Assembly: GCA_030040215.1 (NCBI GenBank)
Contig: JASHUD010000145.1
Location: 1 to 10,448, forward strand
DNA from: Methylovirgula sp.
GTDB taxonomy: Bacteria > Pseudomonadota > Alphaproteobacteria > Rhizobiales > Beijerinckiaceae
Reading direction: 5' to 3'
DNA: 10,448 nt
Positions 7,655-10,448 of this stretch are shown piece by piece (the first letter of the stretch is position 1; every line of letters begins with the position of its first letter). Both the position numbers and the translations under genes were made by a program. The notes beneath the pieces are model-generated. The model saw only the letters and a list, made by a program, of their open reading frames with translations. It had not been told where the DNA came from and did no database searches.

Positions 7655-7672
7655 CCACGGCATGGCATCGCG

Positions 7673-7697
7673 CCGCGCCGAAGCAGGTCCGGCGCGG
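7673..7697. repeat. 8-bp GC stem-loop between the basic-protein gene and the mraZ promoter
   Basis: CCGCGCCG and CGGCGCGG are complementary arms around a 9-nt loop. It lies after the stop of the basic-protein gene (7746), where a terminator for the glc transcript would be expected. No T-run follows on the minus strand, so a standard intrinsic terminator is not supported. Confidence 0.35.
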
Positions 7698-7745
7698 ATT
7701 AGAAAACGTTAGGGTTAACAGGCAATTGAGAGCTAGGTGCGGACG

Positions 7746-8324
7746 CTAGAGATGCCCGACCTCTTCGGCAAAAAGCGCCTTAATCAGATCGCCGTTCACT
7801 GCCCTTCGATCCTCGAGCATGGTTTCGAGCGTCAGCCATTGCCAGATGCGCACAAAAGCCGCCTCCGGCGAAGGCGCCTCGGACGGGGTGCCGTCTTCGC
7901 GGGAGAGCCATAGTTCGACGTAAGGCGCGGCAAGCCGCAGTTTCTCGCGCAATGCCGCCTCGGTGCAATGCGCGACTCCGGAAACTGCCGGGCTCGCTTT
8001 CACCGCGCCTTTGTTGCGCAACAGCGCCTTGACGCGCGAGGCGCGCCGCACGGGGCTGCGCGCGGCCTTCAACAGCACGGTCGGCGGCGGCGGCAATGGC
8101 GGTAGGAGCGCGCGTTTGCCAACGCGCGCCTTGTCGATCGGCACCGGTTTGCGGGCCGCGATCTTGTTAACGGCATCATGCGATTTCCGCTTCGCGGCGG
8201 ATTTCTTCAAACGGATTTTCTTGATTCCGGTTTTCTCGGCGCCGGTTTTCTTCGCAGCCCTTGCGGATTCTTTCGAATCCGCTTTCCTGGCCTTCGACCT
8301 CGCGCCGCGCTTCTCGACCGCCAT
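7746..8324 (-). CDS. Uncharacterised lysine/arginine-rich protein
   Basis: I do not recognise this 192-residue protein. Residues 1-72 are dominated by Lys, Arg and Ala, with histone-H1-like KK/AAK patterns (ARAAKKTG at 21-28, IKKIRLKKSAAKRK at 34-47). A polyproline stretch, PPLPPPP, lies at 75-81, and a second basic segment at about 86-110. Only the last 75 residues look folded: a helical part around TEAALREKLRLAAPYVELWL (121-140) and an acidic, aromatic end (FVRIWQWLTLETMLEDRRAVNGDLIKALF, about 157-185, quoted here in part only for its residue types). No signal peptide or membrane segment is visible. The ATG at 8324 has GGAG 6 nt upstream and lies 23 bp after the glcF stop, so co-transcription with glcF is likely. 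The frame is open to 8402, but that would overlap glcF. A nucleic-acid or polyanion partner is only an inference from charge. Confidence 0.72.
   Translation of the reverse strand: MAVEKRGARSKARKADSKESARAAKKTGAEKTGIKKIRLKKSAAKRKSHDAVNKIAARKPVPIDKARVGKRALLPPLPPPPTVLLKAARSPVRRASRVKALLRNKGAVKASPAVSGVAHCTEAALREKLRLAAPYVELWLSREDGTPSEAPSPEAAFVRIWQWLTLETMLEDRRAVNGDLIKALFAEEVGHL
8263..8282 (-). other. Perfect 8-bp hairpin with GAAA tetraloop inside the basic-protein gene
   Basis: On the coding strand GCGGATTC, loop GAAA, GAATCCGC forms a perfect 8-bp stem closed by a GNRA-type tetraloop. It covers nt 43-62 of the reading frame (residues about 15-21) and could affect early elongation or mRNA stability. 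No T-run follows. Confidence 0.4.
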
Positions 8325-8347
8325 TGCGGGCTCCGTTTTTCCACGAT

Positions 8348-9688
8348 CTATCTTGCGCGCTGCGCTTCGATTTGCAAGGGCGGCGGCCCGCCGTTCGCCC
8401 AATCGATGAGTTCGACGAGGTGCACAATGGGGATATTCGTGCCGCTCGCGAGCTGCATCATGCAGCCGATATTGCCGGTCGCGATGACATCGGGGCCGAG
8501 TTTTTCGATGTTGGCGAGTTTGCGCGCCGCAAGCCGCCGGGCGAAGAATGGCTGCATGATGTTATAAGTTCCCGCCGAACCGCAACAGATGTGCGCCTCG
8601 GGAATATCGCGCACGCGAAACCCCGCGCCGCGCAGCAGGCGTTTCGGCTGATCGGTGATCTGCTGCCCATGCTGCAGCGAGCAGGCCGCTTGATAGGCAA
8701 CGATCATTCCGCTCGGCCGCTCTGGCGCGGCGAGATCGAGTTCGGCGAGATATTCGGAAATATCTTTGGTGCGCCTTGCAATCTCCGCCGCTTTCTCGGC
8801 ATAGGCCGGATCGTCGCGCAGCATGAATCCGTAGTCTTTGATGGTCGTCCCGCAGCCCGAAGCGGTGATGAGGATCGCATCGAGACCGCCGTTCGCGGCG
8901 GCCTTGGTCCAGGCCTCGACATTGGCGCGCGCGAAAGAAAGCGCCTCATTCTTGCGCCCCATATGATGGACGAGCGCGCCGCAACAGCCCTCGCCTTCCG
9001 CCAAGACCACTTCGATACCGTTGCGGTTCAGAAGCCGGATCGTTGCTTCGTTGATCGACGGGTTCAGCACCGATTGCACGCAGCCGCTTAGCAGCGCGAC
9101 GCGTCCGCGGCGCTTGCCTTGCGCGGGAAACACGCGGTTTGCACTTTCCTTGCCCGGCGCGACGGCGCGCGGGGCGAGCGCCGCCATCGCCGCCAGCCGG
9201 TCGAAGAGGCTCGGGTCTTTCGCATCTTCCCGCGCCCACCCAGGCAACAGGCGCGCCGCCAAAGGCCGCAGGATCGAGGCGAGGCGCAGCGCCGCCGCGA
9301 AACGGCGCGGATAGGGCAAGATCCCGGCAAGCAGCGCGCGGATCGCCCGATCGCCGAGCGGACGATCATAGGTCGCCTCGATATGAGCGCGGGCGTGATC
9401 GACGAGGTGCATATAATGTACGCCCGAAGGGCACGTCGTCATGCAGGCGAGACAGGAAAGGCAGCGGTCGATGTGTTTGACGATCTCGCCCGAGGCGGGT
9501 TTTCCCCGCTCGAACATCTCCTTGATGAGATAGATGCGGCCGCGCGGACTATCGAGCTCGTCGCCCTCGAGCAGATAGGTCGGACAAGTGGCCGTGCAGA
9601 AGCCGCAGTGCACACAGCTGCGCAGTATTTTCTCCGAAACCGCCATCTCGCGGTCTTCCAGCTGCCGTTCGGAGAATAAGGTCTGCAT
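8348..9688 (-). CDS. glcF: GlcF, glycolate oxidase iron-sulfur subunit
   Basis: GlcF is the iron-sulfur subunit of glycolate oxidase, which with GlcD and GlcE oxidises glycolate to glyoxylate at the membrane and passes electrons to the respiratory chain. The protein is 446 residues, close to family length. Two 4Fe-4S ferredoxin motifs lie near the N-terminus: C25, C28, C31, C35 in CVHCGFCTATCPTY, and C76, C79, C82, C86 in CLSCLACMTTCPSGVHYMHL. Two CCG-type domains follow, with C203 paired to CC at 235-236 and C336 paired to CC at 368-369. Further conserved cysteines are C279 (ASGCGTTIKDY) and C409 (NIGCMMQL). The ATG at 9688 gives the usual MQT.F beginning and lies 8 nt after the glcE stop. 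The Shine-Dalgarno is weak (GAG), consistent with coupling to glcE. Confidence 0.95.
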   Translation of the reverse strand: MQTLFSERQLEDREMAVSEKILRSCVHCGFCTATCPTYLLEGDELDSPRGRIYLIKEMFERGKPASGEIVKHIDRCLSCLACMTTCPSGVHYMHLVDHARAHIEATYDRPLGDRAIRALLAGILPYPRRFAAALRLASILRPLAARLLPGWAREDAKDPSLFDRLAAMAALAPRAVAPGKESANRVFPAQGKRRGRVALLSGCVQSVLNPSINEATIRLLNRNGIEVVLAEGEGCCGALVHHMGRKNEALSFARANVEAWTKAAANGGLDAILITASGCGTTIKDYGFMLRDDPAYAEKAAEIARRTKDISEYLAELDLAAPERPSGMIVAYQAACSLQHGQQITDQPKRLLRGAGFRVRDIPEAHICCGSAGTYNIMQPFFARRLAARKLANIEKLGPDVIATGNIGCMMQLASGTNIPIVHLVELIDWANGGPPPLQIEAQRAR

Positions 9689-9696
9689 GGGATTTC

Positions 9697-10448
9697 TCAG
9701 ATCCCGGCGTACATGCGGCCGGGATTGATGATGTGGTCGGGGTCGAAGCTCGCTTTGATGCCGGCCGTGATCTTCCGCAAAGACGCCGACAGCGGTTCAA
9801 AAATATCGACGCACGTGCGGATTTCCGCCGGCGCGCGCACCAGCGTCGCATGGCCGCGGCCGGCCAGCGCGGCGCGAACTTCCGCGGCATGCGCGTCGTG
9901 CGCTTCCGCGACCGCCAGCCAGACAAGTCCGCCACCCCAATCGTAGAAATGGCGCAGCTTTATCTCGCTGGAAAGAGCAGCAACGATTTTCGGCGCTTCC
10001 GTCGGCTTGACCGACAGACGCCAGATTGCGGTTTGCCGCGGCTCGGCGAGCGGAACGACATCGCGGATGTCCTGCCAGAGTGTATCAGCCTGCTCGTTAA
10101 GTCTTTCGGCCGCGCCTTGCAGCGCGAGCAGTTTGGCGAGCACTATGCACCGCTCTTCGACCGAGGCGCGCGCGCCTTCGAGACGCAGCAGCGTCAACGC
10201 CTCCTCCGCGCCGATCCCGGCCGGCAAATGCGCCGCGCTGGTTACTTGGTACGGCGAGCCGAGCGCCGCCGAAAGCGCTGCGATCGCCGCTTCGTCGGCA
10301 AGTCCGCGCAGCGCGGGCGTGCCGGAATGTTCCGGCTCCGGCAGAACTTTGAAGGTCGCCTCGGTGAGGACGCCGAGCGTGCCGTGCGCGCCGCACTGCA
10401 GCTTCACGAGGTCGAGACCCGTGACGTTCTTCATCACCCGTCCGCCCG
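9697..10448 (-). CDS. glcE: GlcE, glycolate oxidase FAD-binding subunit (partial, N-terminus beyond right edge)
   Basis: GlcE is the smaller FAD-linked subunit of glycolate oxidase. About 249 C-terminal residues are present and the gene enters from the right edge in frame. The fragment begins GGRVMKNVTGLDLVKL, then GAHGTLGVLTEATFKVLPEP, which is the conserved end of the FAD-binding (PCMH-type) domain. It ends in a FAD-oxidase C-terminal segment, FDPDHIINPGRMYAGI, typical of this family. The remaining N-terminal part, about 100-150 residues, lies outside the window. The stop at 9697 is 8 nt before glcF, so the two are translated together. GlcD is a homologous paralogue, but it is longer and would not normally sit directly before glcF with this ending, so GlcE is the better call. 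Confidence 0.9.
   Translation of the reverse strand, partial: GGRVMKNVTGLDLVKLQCGAHGTLGVLTEATFKVLPEPEHSGTPALRGLADEAAIAALSAALGSPYQVTSAAHLPAGIGAEEALTLLRLEGARASVEERCIVLAKLLALQGAAERLNEQADTLWQDIRDVVPLAEPRQTAIWRLSVKPTEAPKIVAALSSEIKLRHFYDWGGGLVWLAVAEAHDAHAAEVRAALAGRGHATLVRAPAEIRTCVDIFEPLSASLRKITAGIKASFDPDHIINPGRMYAGI

Noticed and set aside
7673..7697. GC stem-loop as an intrinsic terminator
   Set aside because: No T-run follows on the transcribed strand, so it is listed only as an inverted repeat.
7963..8409. Plus-strand frame of 148 residues opposite the basic-protein gene
   Set aside because: Phe/Ala-rich reverse complement of Lys codons; no ribosome site or family resemblance. The minus-strand frame has better spacing and context.
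8261..9091. Plus-strand frames of 276 and 186 residues opposite glcF (8261-9091, 9119-9679)
   Set aside because: Antisense to GlcF, whose cysteine motifs are intact on the minus strand.
1..10448. CRISPR arrays, tRNA or rRNA genes, insertion sequences, phage or defence genes
   Set aside because: No spaced repeats of CRISPR type, no tRNA-like clover sequence, no transposase and no terminal repeats were seen; the window is housekeeping and metabolic genes throughout.

Overview
This window is a stretch of a GC-rich alphaproteobacterial chromosome, most likely order Hyphomicrobiales (Rhizobiales). The placement rests on the MraZ, RsmH, FtsL and FtsI sequence character, the gene order, and an alphaproteobacterial-type promoter ahead of mraZ. 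I cannot place it below order. Every gene I can support lies on the minus strand, so transcription runs from high to low coordinates.

Region 1 (10448 down to 7746) is the end of a glycolate oxidase operon. It holds the C-terminal part of GlcE (the gene runs off the right edge), complete GlcF, and then, 23 bp later, a 192-residue strongly basic protein that I do not recognise. The catalytic subunit gene glcD is presumably just outside the window. Together GlcD, GlcE and GlcF oxidise glycolate to glyoxylate.

Region 2 (7745 down to 7511) is the only real intergenic region, about 235 bp. It carries a good candidate promoter for the division/cell-wall cluster. Across that promoter lies a run of TGGGA repeats at exact 10-bp pitch that looks like the MraZ operator. 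Two short hairpins sit in the predicted mraZ leader. Upstream of the promoter are palindromes and a near-match to a CtrA site.

Region 3 (7510 down to 1) is the start of the dcw cluster in canonical order: mraZ, rsmH (mraW), ftsL, ftsI, murE, murF, mraY. MraY runs off the left edge with about 291 of roughly 360 residues present. The genes are tightly packed: ATGA or TGATG overlaps at four junctions, a 2-nt gap at ftsL/ftsI, and 34 nt at murF/mraY. MurE, MurF and MraY make and membrane-anchor the peptidoglycan precursor. FtsI and FtsL act at the division septum, RsmH methylates 16S rRNA, and MraZ is the likely autoregulator of the operon.

All key catalytic motifs I looked for are present and no frameshift or mobile element was seen. 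I see no clear new multi-gene system. The least explained items are the basic protein between glcF and mraZ and the operator/leader architecture ahead of mraZ.
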